Source: a bacterium
GTDB taxonomy: Bacteria; Bacteroidota; Ignavibacteria; Kapaibacteriales; UBA961
Direction of reading: 5' to 3'
Length of the DNA: 10,993 nucleotides
NCBI GenBank assembly: GCA_022844575.1
Contig: JALHLL010000056.1
Location: 4,952-15,944, forward strand
Shown here: positions 1 to 7,700 of the stretch, one piece after another
Position numbering within the stretch: the first letter of the stretch is position 1
Layout: the number at the start of each line of letters is the position of its first letter
The notes under the pieces: model-generated
The model's database searches: none
The model's input: the letters and a program-made list of their open reading frames with translations, nothing else
What the model was told of the DNA's origin: nothing
Position numbers and translations under genes: made by a program

Positions 1-709
1 CATCCAATAAACGTTGAGCATATTTTGTAATCTTTATCATCCATTGTCTCATCGGACGACGCTCAACTGTATATCCTTTTTCTTTCCATTCATCCACTTC
101 TTCATTTGCTAAAACGGTTCCTAATTCCTCGCACCAATTAACGGGAATCGACGCTATATATGCAAGTCTGTGATTATCCTTGTAATCCTCAATATCCTTT
201 CGTTCAGTTATATTCTCCGGTATAGGTAATTCAGCAATGGGACGTGCTTTTTGTTGTATTTCATCAAACCATGAATTGTAAATCAATAAAAACATCCACT
301 GAGTCCATTTGTAATATGCAGGGTCAGTGGTGTTTACCTCGCGTGTCCAATCATATCCCAAACCCAACATATTTAATTGTCTTTTAAAGTTTGCAACGTT
401 CGTTGCCGTTGCTTCATAGGGGTGAATACCCGTTTTCATTGAATAACGTTCGGTCGGTAAGCCGAAAGCATCAAAACCCATAGGATGCAATACATTGAAT
501 CCTCGCATTTTTTTATATCGAGCCACAATGTCAGTCGCTGTATATCCCTCGGGATGCCCTATATGAAGTCCCGCTCCACTCGGATATGGAAACATATCAA
601 GCACAAAGTACTTAGGTTTTGAAAAATCATCATAAACTTTAAACGTTGAGTTTTCCAACCAATAATGTTGCCATTTACGTTCTATATCTTGAAAAGGATA
701 TTGTGACAT
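1..709 (-). CDS. leuS: Leucyl-tRNA synthetase, N-terminal part (runs off window)
   Basis: Class I aminoacyl-tRNA synthetase that attaches leucine to tRNA-Leu in the cytoplasm. Only the first 236 codons lie here; the gene continues beyond base 1. Translation from the ATG at 709 gives MSQYPFQDIERKW, then the MFPYPSG segment with the ATP-binding HIGH signature (LHIGH, residues 48-52), then GFDAFGLPTE (78-87), NWCEELGTVLANEEV and RRPMRQWM near the window edge. Between the Rossmann half-domain and NWC there is an extra stretch (about 137-175, with QQKARPIAELP) like that seen in Bacteroidota and Chlorobiota LeuRS. The editing domain, KMSKS loop and anticodon-binding region lie outside the window. 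The usual FGLPAE motif reads FGLPTE here. The start follows a weak AGGTT element. It is the last gene of the minus-strand run, 54 bases after pcm, and could be co-transcribed or have its own promoter. Confidence 0.97.
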   Translation of the reverse strand, partial: MSQYPFQDIERKWQHYWLENSTFKVYDDFSKPKYFVLDMFPYPSGAGLHIGHPEGYTATDIVARYKKMRGFNVLHPMGFDAFGLPTERYSMKTGIHPYEATATNVANFKRQLNMLGLGYDWTREVNTTDPAYYKWTQWMFLLIYNSWFDEIQQKARPIAELPIPENITERKDIEDYKDNHRLAYIASIPVNWCEELGTVLANEEVDEWKEKGYTVERRPMRQWMIKITKYAQRLLD

Positions 710-763
710 AGTCTGAACCTATTTTTCTTATTATTTTTATTATGGTATTACTTTATAGAGTAT

Positions 764-1429
764 TTATTTTTTATCAGCCCAACCCTCTTTACCAACTAAC
801 GGCACAAATCTGAATTCACCCAGATTATGCCCCTCATAATGTTCATTATCTATTCTCCGAACAAGGGTAAGCATTTGTGATTTTTCATCGCCGATAGGCA
901 GAATCATTCTACCGCCTATTCGTAATTGCATAACCAAACTATTCGGTACATCCGGTGCACCTGCGGTTACAATAATAGCATCATACGGAGCATTATCTTT
1001 CCACCCTATCGTACCATCGCCTTGCCTTGTAGAAACTGTTAAACCCATCTCTGCTAAAATAGAACGTGCTTGTCTATACAAATCAAAGTGACGTTCGATT
1101 GTAAATACCTTCATGCCCAATTTCGCAAGAACAGCAGCTTGATAACCACTTCCTGTACCTATTTCCAGAATTTTTTCACCATATTCCAATTGCAGTTTTT
1201 GTGTCATGAATGCCACTGTAAACGGCTGCGAAATTGTCTGTTGCAATCCGATAGGTAATGCCGAGTCCTCATAAGCGCGGCGTTCAAAACCATCTTTTAC
1301 AAAAAGTTCACGCGGCAAATCACTCATCACGGAAAGTACATTTTCATCCGTTATACCACGCATTCTTAATTGTTCTATTAACTGTAATCTTTCTTCTTTA
1401 AATTGATTTATTCTAATCGCCGATTGCAT
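764..1429 (-). CDS. pcm: Protein-L-isoaspartate O-methyltransferase
   Basis: SAM-dependent methyltransferase that methylates L-isoaspartyl residues in aged proteins and so starts their repair to aspartate. The 221-residue product is close to the usual length of about 210. From the chosen start, residues 53-76 hold the family signature YEDSALPIG...TISQPFTVAFMT, with the conserved Ser/Gln/Pro at TISQP. Residues 88-97 are SAM motif I (LEIGTGSGYQ), followed by TIER (motif post-I), PYDAIIVTAGAP (motif II) and GGRMILPIG. The C-terminal FVPLVGKEGW is also typical. I chose the ATG at 1429, preceded by GGAAAA, over an in-frame GTG at 1468: the GTG start would add 13 basic residues atypical of the family and overlap cdaA by 20 bases. 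The 19-base gap to cdaA suggests co-transcription and possibly translational coupling. Confidence 0.95.
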   Translation of the reverse strand: MQSAIRINQFKEERLQLIEQLRMRGITDENVLSVMSDLPRELFVKDGFERRAYEDSALPIGLQQTISQPFTVAFMTQKLQLEYGEKILEIGTGSGYQAAVLAKLGMKVFTIERHFDLYRQARSILAEMGLTVSTRQGDGTIGWKDNAPYDAIIVTAGAPDVPNSLVMQLRIGGRMILPIGDEKSQMLTLVRRIDNEHYEGHNLGEFRFVPLVGKEGWADKK

Positions 1430-1448
1430 ATTTATTAATTTTCCAATA

Positions 1449-2243
1449 TTATACCGCCGCCGCAGCACTTATTTGTTGTTCATTTAACATTTGCGAAAGT
1501 TTTTCTTTTAACTGCATAAAAGGAACGCCTACGGTGAGTTTTCCTTCTTGTGCTAATGATATTTGCCCTGTTTCTTCAGAAACCACCAGAATTACAGCAT
1601 CCGTTTGTTCGGAAATCCCTAAAGCAGCCCGATGCCTTGTACCTAAATTTCTCCCCTCATACTTCGTTGTTGTACTTAAAGGCAATACACATCGTGCAGC
1701 AATAAGTATTTGATTTTCAATTACAACTGCTCCGTCATGCAATGGTGATTTCGGATTGAAAATCGAAATCAACAATTCCTCTGATACTTTTGCTTGTAAT
1801 GGAATACCGGTATCTATCGTCATTTTTACATTCTGGGTTCTTGTAAATACAACCAATGCGCCGGTGTGTCTTTCGGATAATTCCTTCGTTGCCGTAATGA
1901 CTTCATCAATCGTATCGGCAATACTTTGCCTGATGAATAAACGGAATAATCGCGTTCGCGTTACAATTAATAATACCCTTCGGATTTCCGGTTGAAATAG
2001 AATAATAAAAGCAATAAGCCAAACATCGGTTATTGTTCTTAATATCCAATTAAATGCTTTAAGATTCATTGATTCCGTAGCAACGGAAACAACCAAAAGC
2101 AATAATAATCCGAGAAGTATTTGTACGGCAACGGTATTGCGTAATGCTCGATACATCGCAATAAAAAGTATGCTGACTATAACAATATCTGCCAAGTCAA
2201 CTAAGGAAAACTCCAAGAACCCTATGCGAAAAAGTACAAGCAC
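1449..2243 (-). CDS. cdaA: Membrane diadenylate cyclase (c-di-AMP synthase)
   Basis: Condenses two ATP into cyclic di-AMP, a second messenger that in other bacteria controls potassium and osmolyte transport and cell-wall homeostasis. The 264-residue protein has three N-terminal hydrophobic segments (about residues 13-32, 37-55 and 68-84), a short linker, then a cytoplasmic DAC (DisA_N) domain from about 100 to 245. Both catalytic signatures are intact: DGA at 170-172 within SPLHDGAVV, and RHR at 203-205 within GTRHRAALG, so the enzyme should be active as a dimer. The start is a GTG at 2243; an in-frame TAG lies four codons upstream, and the resulting N-terminus (FRIGFLEFSLVDLADI) matches the family. 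No Shine-Dalgarno site is visible. It lies 16 bases after phoH and 19 before pcm. No cdaR or glmM, the usual Firmicutes neighbours, is present. Confidence 0.95.
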   Translation of the reverse strand: MLVLFRIGFLEFSLVDLADIVIVSILFIAMYRALRNTVAVQILLGLLLLLVVSVATESMNLKAFNWILRTITDVWLIAFIILFQPEIRRVLLIVTRTRLFRLFIRQSIADTIDEVITATKELSERHTGALVVFTRTQNVKMTIDTGIPLQAKVSEELLISIFNPKSPLHDGAVVIENQILIAARCVLPLSTTTKYEGRNLGTRHRAALGISEQTDAVILVVSEETGQISLAQEGKLTVGVPFMQLKEKLSQMLNEQQISAAAAV

Positions 2244-2259
2244 GCCGTATTTCTAATTA

Positions 2260-3282
2260 TTATTCACCAATTTCATGATTGAGAGTTGCTTTATTCTCTT
2301 GAATTTTCTTATTCTTTTTTATATCTGCTTTTTCATAAGCATCAATAATGGCTGCAACCAAACGATGTCGTACCACATCCGATTTATCAAAATAAACAAA
2401 TCCGATACCTTCTATACCCTTCAATATATTCTGAATATGTACCAAACCGGACATTGTAGAACTCGGTAAATCGGTTTGTGTTATATCCCCGGTTACAATC
2501 GCTTTGGAGTTTTTTCCGAGACGTGTTAAAAACATCTTCATCTGTGTAGCGGTCGCATTTTGTGCCTCGTCCAAAATAATAAACGAATCATTAAGTGTTC
2601 GACCTCTCATATATGCCAAAGGAACAATTTCTATAATTCCTTTTTCCGTCATACTTTTTAGCTTTTCAGGTAACATCATATCACCCAAAGCATCAAGTAA
2701 AGGGCGTAGATACGGTACGACCTTTTCATTTAAATCTCCGGGTAGAAATCCGAGTGACTCACCTGCTTCTACTGCCGGACGCGATAATATGATACGGCTA
2801 ACCTCATTGTTTTTTAATGCGGCAAGTGCCATTGCCACAGCAAGAAATGTTTTTCCTGTACCGGCAGGACCGATTGCAAACACAATATCATTCCTATGAA
2901 CTTCCTTCCAATACTCTTTTTGATTGGGTGTTTTCGCAATGATATTCCATTTTCTGCCTACATAAATAGTACCTTCTGCTGAAACTGATGTCTCCTTATC
3001 TCTTTTCGATACTTTATCATCAGTCGCAATTTCGATTACATTTTGAACCTGCTCAGGTGATAAACTTCCCTTGGTACGTATGATATATTGCAGTTCTTCT
3101 ATAATTCTCTCGATGGCTCTGATCTCATTCGTCTCACCTCGAACCGTAATCGTATCTCCGCGAACAGCTATGCTCGCTCCGAATCTCTTTTCGATCTCCA
3201 GAATATTATTATCGTTGTAACCAAGTAATAGAAGTGAGTCAATGCTCGGGTTGATTTTAATTTTTTTCTCTAACAATTCCAT
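2260..3282 (-). CDS. phoH: PhoH family ATPase
   Basis: Cytoplasmic P-loop ATPase of the PhoH/PhoL type. The family is related to the helicase superfamily, is named for phosphate-starvation induction in E. coli, and has been linked to RNA metabolism; its exact substrate is unclear. Numbered from the ATG at 3282 (340 residues): a KH-like N-terminal region at about 20-70 (GYNDNNILEIEKRFG, ITVRGE), Walker A GPAGTGKT at 138-145, SRPAVEAGESLGFLPG just after it, Walker B FIILDEAQ at 234-241, a sensor-like TGDITQTDLP at 264-273, and a conserved DVVRHRLVAAIIDAYE near the end. The C-terminal tail is Lys-rich. A GTG at 3321 in the same frame would extend the protein by 13 residues, but it sits in the terminator hairpin and I reject it. 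No Shine-Dalgarno site precedes the ATG. First gene of the phoH-cdaA-pcm-leuS run, only 21 bases past the terminator T-tract. Confidence 0.95.
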   Translation of the reverse strand: MELLEKKIKINPSIDSLLLLGYNDNNILEIEKRFGASIAVRGDTITVRGETNEIRAIERIIEELQYIIRTKGSLSPEQVQNVIEIATDDKVSKRDKETSVSAEGTIYVGRKWNIIAKTPNQKEYWKEVHRNDIVFAIGPAGTGKTFLAVAMALAALKNNEVSRIILSRPAVEAGESLGFLPGDLNEKVVPYLRPLLDALGDMMLPEKLKSMTEKGIIEIVPLAYMRGRTLNDSFIILDEAQNATATQMKMFLTRLGKNSKAIVTGDITQTDLPSSTMSGLVHIQNILKGIEGIGFVYFDKSDVVRHRLVAAIIDAYEKADIKKNKKIQENKATLNHEIGE

Positions 3283-3303
3283 AGAGTAATGTAAATTCCA
3301 TGT

Positions 3304-3340
3304 AAAAAAAAGCCCCACCACTCTATAAACATGATGGGGC
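3304..3340 (-). terminator. Intrinsic terminator after the LysM gene
   Basis: Read on the minus strand, a nine-base-pair stem forms between 3340-3332 (GCCCCATCA) and 3320-3312 (TGGTGGGGC), with an 11-base loop and a run of eight T immediately after (3311-3304). One pair is a G-U wobble in the minus-strand RNA and would be a C-A mismatch in plus-strand RNA, so the structure is oriented for minus-strand transcription. It begins 33 bases after the LysM stop codon and should end the lipoprotein-LysM transcript. The phoH start codon follows only 21 bases later. Confidence 0.88.
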
Positions 3341-3373
3341 GCAATAGCGCATCAACAAACTAGCTACTATACA

Positions 3374-4219
3374 TTATTTACCCGATTTCGGGGCAGTAGC
3401 CGTAGGTGCTGTTGTTGTTTCAACCGGAGAGTTTGCAGCTTGCTCTTCATTTGATTTCATAGCTGCGCGTTTTTTTCTCCAATAGGAACGTTCTGCTTTC
3501 ATTTCCTCAGTAGTTTTTTCACCAGCAGGCGGAATCAATAAACGTTGTCCCGGATGAATGATATCAGGGTTACGAATCTGATCCGTATTCGCTTGCCAAA
3601 TTTTAGGCCATTGGAAAGGATCGGCATAAATTTCTTGTTTGCCGGAAATCGTCCACAAACAATCACGTTCTTTTGCCCATGTCTGAACTATGTACTCGCG
3701 AGTTTTTTTCTGTCTGTAAAGACCTTTAATGTCTCGTCCTGCCTGAACCATCGTATTATAGAATTCAGGTAGAATGGAAATTTTGATTTGTTTCAATTGA
3801 TTCCATTCGTCTTCCAACATTTTTACTTGATCTTGCCTGTCAGCCAAAGCATCATCACTTAGAGCTTTCATTTCTCTAATACGTCCCACTAATCTTCCAA
3901 GACGATCTCTAAATGCATTTACGTCCGCATCAGTTGCACCGATGAGTCTGTATAATTCTTTATTACAGTCTGCAACGGCGTTCGTTGTTTTCGTTAGCTC
4001 CTCTTCACTCTTTTTTGTTGCGGCAGTTGCCGCATCAAGTTTAGCTTTCAGATCATTAACTTTCGTTTGCCACTCACGAATACAAATATCACCCTGGTCG
4101 CGGGTATAATTCATCTTCATGAACTCTTCATTTTTAGAACAATCAGGTGCTTCATCAGCTGCTGAAAGTACACCGAATGCTAAAAATAAAAGTGGAAGAA
4201 ATCTGATCACAGTTTTCAT
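3374..4219 (-). CDS. Secreted coiled-coil protein with LysM domain
   Basis: A 281-residue exported protein, probably anchored to peptidoglycan in the periplasm. Residues 1-20 form a signal peptide with likely cleavage at LSA-AD. Residues about 42-85 are a charged, Ala/Lys/Glu-rich coiled coil, followed by a second helical region to about 170. A LysM domain lies at about 176-230: YIVQTWAKERDCLWTIS, then DPFQWPKIWQAN and NPDIIHPGQRLLIP, matching the family's start, middle and PGQ-L-IP end. The tail (about 235-281) is first basic, then low-complexity Thr/Ala/Pro. Four cysteines (27, 46, 85, 187) could form disulfides. LysM domains bind N-acetylglucosamine in peptidoglycan; no catalytic domain is visible, so a structural or scaffolding role is likely. 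The ATG at 4219 has a strong ribosome site. It lies 57 bases after the small lipoprotein gene, probably in the same transcript, which ends at the terminator downstream. Confidence 0.88.
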   Translation of the reverse strand: MKTVIRFLPLLFLAFGVLSAADEAPDCSKNEEFMKMNYTRDQGDICIREWQTKVNDLKAKLDAATAATKKSEEELTKTTNAVADCNKELYRLIGATDADVNAFRDRLGRLVGRIREMKALSDDALADRQDQVKMLEDEWNQLKQIKISILPEFYNTMVQAGRDIKGLYRQKKTREYIVQTWAKERDCLWTISGKQEIYADPFQWPKIWQANTDQIRNPDIIHPGQRLLIPPAGEKTTEEMKAERSYWRKKRAAMKSNEEQAANSPVETTTAPTATAPKSGK

Positions 4220-4225
4220 TTATTT

Positions 4226-4231
4226 CTCCTT
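4226..4231 (-). promoter_or_regulatory. Strong ribosome binding site of the LysM gene
   Basis: The minus strand reads AAGGAG, followed by six bases and the ATG at 4219. It confirms the start and contrasts with the weak or absent sites before phoH, cdaA, the protease and the OmpA gene. Confidence 0.85.
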
Positions 4232-4276
4232 GAATTATCTCAATTTGTTGATAAGAATACAGGTTATTGATACAAA

Positions 4277-4564
4277 TTATTCCCACACATTGGGCCATTG
4301 CGAAAGTTTCTGATTGACAAAATTGCGTTTGTCTTCACAGTCTTTCAACTCTTTTTGACGACTCGCCAATTCCCGATCAATTTTTGCTTTATCAGCTTCC
4401 TGTTTCTTAATCTCTGTTTCGAGACGTGCAGTTTCAGACCTGAGTTCGCGTAATTTAGCTAATTGTTCTTCAGTGATTTTTGGAGTGCACCCCACAAAAG
4501 TAACAACTGCACCAAAACTCAAAATAGCGATAACTGCTTTCAATCGCCGGAGTTGTTGATACAT
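4277..4564 (-). CDS. Small coiled-coil lipoprotein
   Basis: A 95-residue protein that I cannot assign to a named family. Basic residues (RRLK) and a hydrophobic stretch (about 10-24) lead to a lipobox-like TFVGC with the lipid-acceptor Cys at 26; position -3 is Phe, which is not the commonest choice. Residues about 33-85 form one long charged heptad-type helix rich in Glu, Lys and Leu, with a second Cys at 76. This Lpp-like layout suggests an outer-membrane- or inner-membrane-tethered coiled coil in the periplasm. It ends QWPNVWE, which resembles QWPKIWQ inside the LysM domain of the next gene product. The start is fixed by a perfect AGGAGG four bases upstream. It is first in a likely two-gene transcript with the LysM gene and divergent from the protease gene. 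Confidence 0.8.
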   Translation of the reverse strand: MYQQLRRLKAVIAILSFGAVVTFVGCTPKITEEQLAKLRELRSETARLETEIKKQEADKAKIDRELASRQKELKDCEDKRNFVNQKLSQWPNVWE

Positions 4565-4749
4565 GACTCCTCCTACTTAAATATTGATAAAATGATTCAG
4601 ATACAATATACGACCTGCGAAGATAACATTTGGCTGCCCCGTAAACAAATAAAAAAAGATTCATATAGTGTACACAGACAACAAAGCTATTGTAAATTTG
4701 TGAGATTCAAAAATGGCAGAACTTCTTATAATTCTGATACAAAGACTCC
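4565..4749. promoter_or_regulatory. Divergent intergenic region with promoters for both sides
   Basis: These 185 bases lie between the start codons of the minus-strand lipoprotein and the plus-strand protease, so both promoters should be here. On the plus strand TAAATTTG at 4693-4700 fits the Bacteroidota -7 consensus TAnnTTTG, about 50 bases before the protease ATG, but no TTTG lies at the expected -33 spacing. A TATAGT at 4664-4669 is another weak candidate. An eight-base perfect palindrome GTGTACAC at 4668-4675 could be part of an operator, though it may be chance. I could not identify a convincing minus-strand promoter. The existence of promoters here is likely from gene layout; the individual elements are tentative. 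Confidence 0.45.
4569..4574 (-). promoter_or_regulatory. Strong ribosome binding site of the lipoprotein gene
   Basis: The minus strand reads AGGAGG, then four bases, then the ATG at 4564. A consensus Shine-Dalgarno site like this is uncommon in Bacteroidota, which generally initiate without one, and suggests high expression. Confidence 0.85.
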
Positions 4750-7700
4750 ATGAACAAGTATATCACCCTACTATATTTCCTTCCGTTCACTATACTACAT
4801 TTCTGTATGGTAACAGGTAGTACCGCGAAAGATGTATCTATAATTGTCAAATTTCGTTCCAAAAATGAAATGCTTCAATTTGTCGAACAGCCCAAAAGTA
4901 CATCGTTCAGAGAAATCACTCCTCTCTTTTCTGACAAAAGTAGGTCTTCTAAAACATCAAAATTGAGCAGCAGTTACAATTATGCAGAATTGGAGAGGTA
5001 TATAAAAGTTACGGTTGATGAAAATGTACTTAGCAAAACTATAACCGATTTCAGAACCGACATAAGTATCGAACAAGCTTATGAGATGAGGTCATTCAAA
5101 ATTGATGAGACATTCCCATCTGATGATTCTTTAGCACCACGACAGTGGAACCTTTACAGAATAGGACTTGAAAAAGCATGGAAGATAAGTGTCGGTGATG
5201 GGATTAAGGTAGGAGTGATTGATACGGGTATTGATTTCAATCATGAAGACCTTAAAGGTAATATGTGGATACATAATGACGAAGACCTAAATAAGAACGG
5301 TTCTTTTGAGCCATGGTTTAACGATGAGCAACGTAACGGAGTAAATGGTGATTTCGACGGTTTGGACAATGATGGAAACGGATTGCCGGACGACGTGATC
5401 GGATATGATTTTGTTGATCAATCGTTTTTCAATATCGGTGATGCTTCTGTTAGAGACCCTTTACCTATTGACGAACAGGGACACGGTACTCAATGTGCCG
5501 GAATTATTGCAGCAAGTACGAATAATAACAAAGGCGGAACAGGTATTGCACCAAAATCAAAATTGGTTTCACTAAGGGCGTTTGATGCTTCGGGTAATGG
5601 TGAGGAGGATGATATTGCAGCAGCTATCGTTTATGCTGCTCTGAATGGAGTACAAATTCTCAGCATGAGCTTCGGGGATATTATAGAATCACCTCTTGTA
5701 CATGATGCCGTTAGGTTTGCCTATGAATCCGGCACCGTATTATGTGCTTCCTCGGGAAATGATAATCAGCAGGCGACAAGACTGTTAAGACGATTTCCGG
5801 CATCGTATGGCGAGGTAATTGCAGTGGGAGCCATAACGGATAAGAATAGTGCAGCCTCTTTCAGTTCATACGGCTCTTATTTAGGGTTATCAGCCCCGGG
5901 TGTCGGCATAATTACAACGAAACCCAATAATCAATATAATTATGCTTTTCAGGGAACAAGTGCAGCCGCTCCACATGTTGCCGCGGTCGCGGCCTTATTA
6001 CTTTCCGCAAATTCATCGTTAACGCCTGAGGATATAAAGGGGATTTTGTTTTCCACATGCGATGATTTGGGTACACAAGGGTGGGATGAACGTTTCGGAG
6101 CAGGAGCTTTAAATGCAGGAAGTGCTTTGGAAAATGTAAATAAAACTCAATACATAATTGATTTCCCGAAACAAGGTCAGGTCTTTAATAGGAATAAAAC
6201 TCAAACAATTACAATTAGCGGCTCTACATTAGTACCTCTGTTTCTCTATTCGGAATTGTATTATACCATTGGCGATGCAAATGAAAAGACACAATGGATA
6301 CAAATTGGTCAGAGAAGAGATGAAAGAATCATGTCATCTGTGCTGGGTAATTTGGAAATAGGTACATTAAAAGATACATCCTATACAATTCGATTGGTTA
6401 TTTATATGACAAACGGCAACACGGTTGAACGCCGTAATCGAATTGACTTAATATCTTCTAATTCGCCATTAGCTTTCAGAACTGTTAACTTTTCTCCTAT
6501 TTGGTATAATAATACCCGAAGGGTCATTTGCTCGATTGTTGCTTCAAGCAGATGTAGAACATCTGTTCATTTGCTAAGGAAATCGGATAATATTTATGTA
6601 GGTATTTTTGAAGATAATAAACGTTACACAAGAAATCATGATCTTGTTCTTGATTATCCGTTTGACATTCAACAAAACTATTACACAAAAGTTTTTGCCA
6701 TTATAGATGGTGTTGATACCATTTCTCGACAATCGGATTTATTATTTAACGATGATAGGGTTTTTAGAAGTGATGCACTTATAGAATCAGGATTAACCTT
6801 ACCCATTTCTTACTTATCATCGGAGATAAATAATTTCTATTCGGATAAACCCTGCATTGCAGTCATAAATTCTGAAAAAACAAAATTCGGCGATCTACAA
6901 ATCGCTGAGTATGATGGGGATAAATTGATTGTAAAAGAGAGTACGAATGATACGTGGATACCCCAGGGTTTTGGAGATTCCAATGGCGATGGACTGAAAG
7001 AGTTATTATGTTATCGAAGAGATGCCTCTTTATATGCGAGCCGTGCATTTCAGAAAACGGATAATAATACAACATTTTCTAATGCAGTTTTTTCAAGCGA
7101 AGTATTAAATATTCGTAGAAACAGAAAAGAGTTTTCGGCCGCTTCCTTTTTCGATATTGACAATGATGGTAAGGATGAGATATTCGGTTTTCGTGATACC
7201 GTTATGAGTATTGTAAAGTTTGACGGTTCTATATATAGAGAGATTGCCCTATTGCCTAATGTTTCCCCGCGTGGTGGGGACGGTGGTGAAAATTCGCATG
7301 AAAGACCGAATTGTATTATTGAAGATATTGATAATGACGGTAATCTTGAAGTAGTTTTTGCAGATAGTGATGCCGATCTGATGATTTATGAGTACAACAA
7401 TAATAGTTATACATTAGAACATACAATTTTTCATGAAGGCGAAGGCGGTACCGAATTTTTACAATCCGGGGATATTAATGGAGATGGAAAAAAAGAATTA
7501 GTGTTCGGTTATTATAATTATCAAACATCAGATTCCAAAGGCGAATTTGAGCCATCGGTATGGAATTACCATATTATTACTTCCGATTCTCCCAATAATT
7601 ATATTGAGTCCGATCCGGAAATTTTCTATGGTGTGAGGATAGGAACAGAATATGAACGGGGGTTCAGGATAGCTGATATTGACAATGTAAAAGGTGATGA

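Noticed and set aside
1430..1468. GTG start at 1468 for pcm, giving 13 more residues (MLRRRYNIG...).
   Set aside because: It overlaps the end of cdaA, adds an atypical basic N-terminus, and a better placed ATG at 1429 gives the usual family length.
3283..3321. GTG start at 3321 for phoH.
   Set aside because: It lies inside the terminator stem, and the extra residues (VGLFFTW...) are translated from the hairpin and T-tract; the ATG at 3282 fits the family N-terminus.
4470..4664. Minus-strand 64-codon open frame over the lipoprotein gene start.
   Set aside because: It overlaps the better supported lipoprotein, which has a signal sequence, lipobox and consensus ribosome site; the alternative has none.
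4463..4753. Plus-strand 96-codon open frame ending across the protease start.
   Set aside because: It runs antisense through the lipoprotein gene and the intergenic region, has no recognisable motif, and is best explained by chance.
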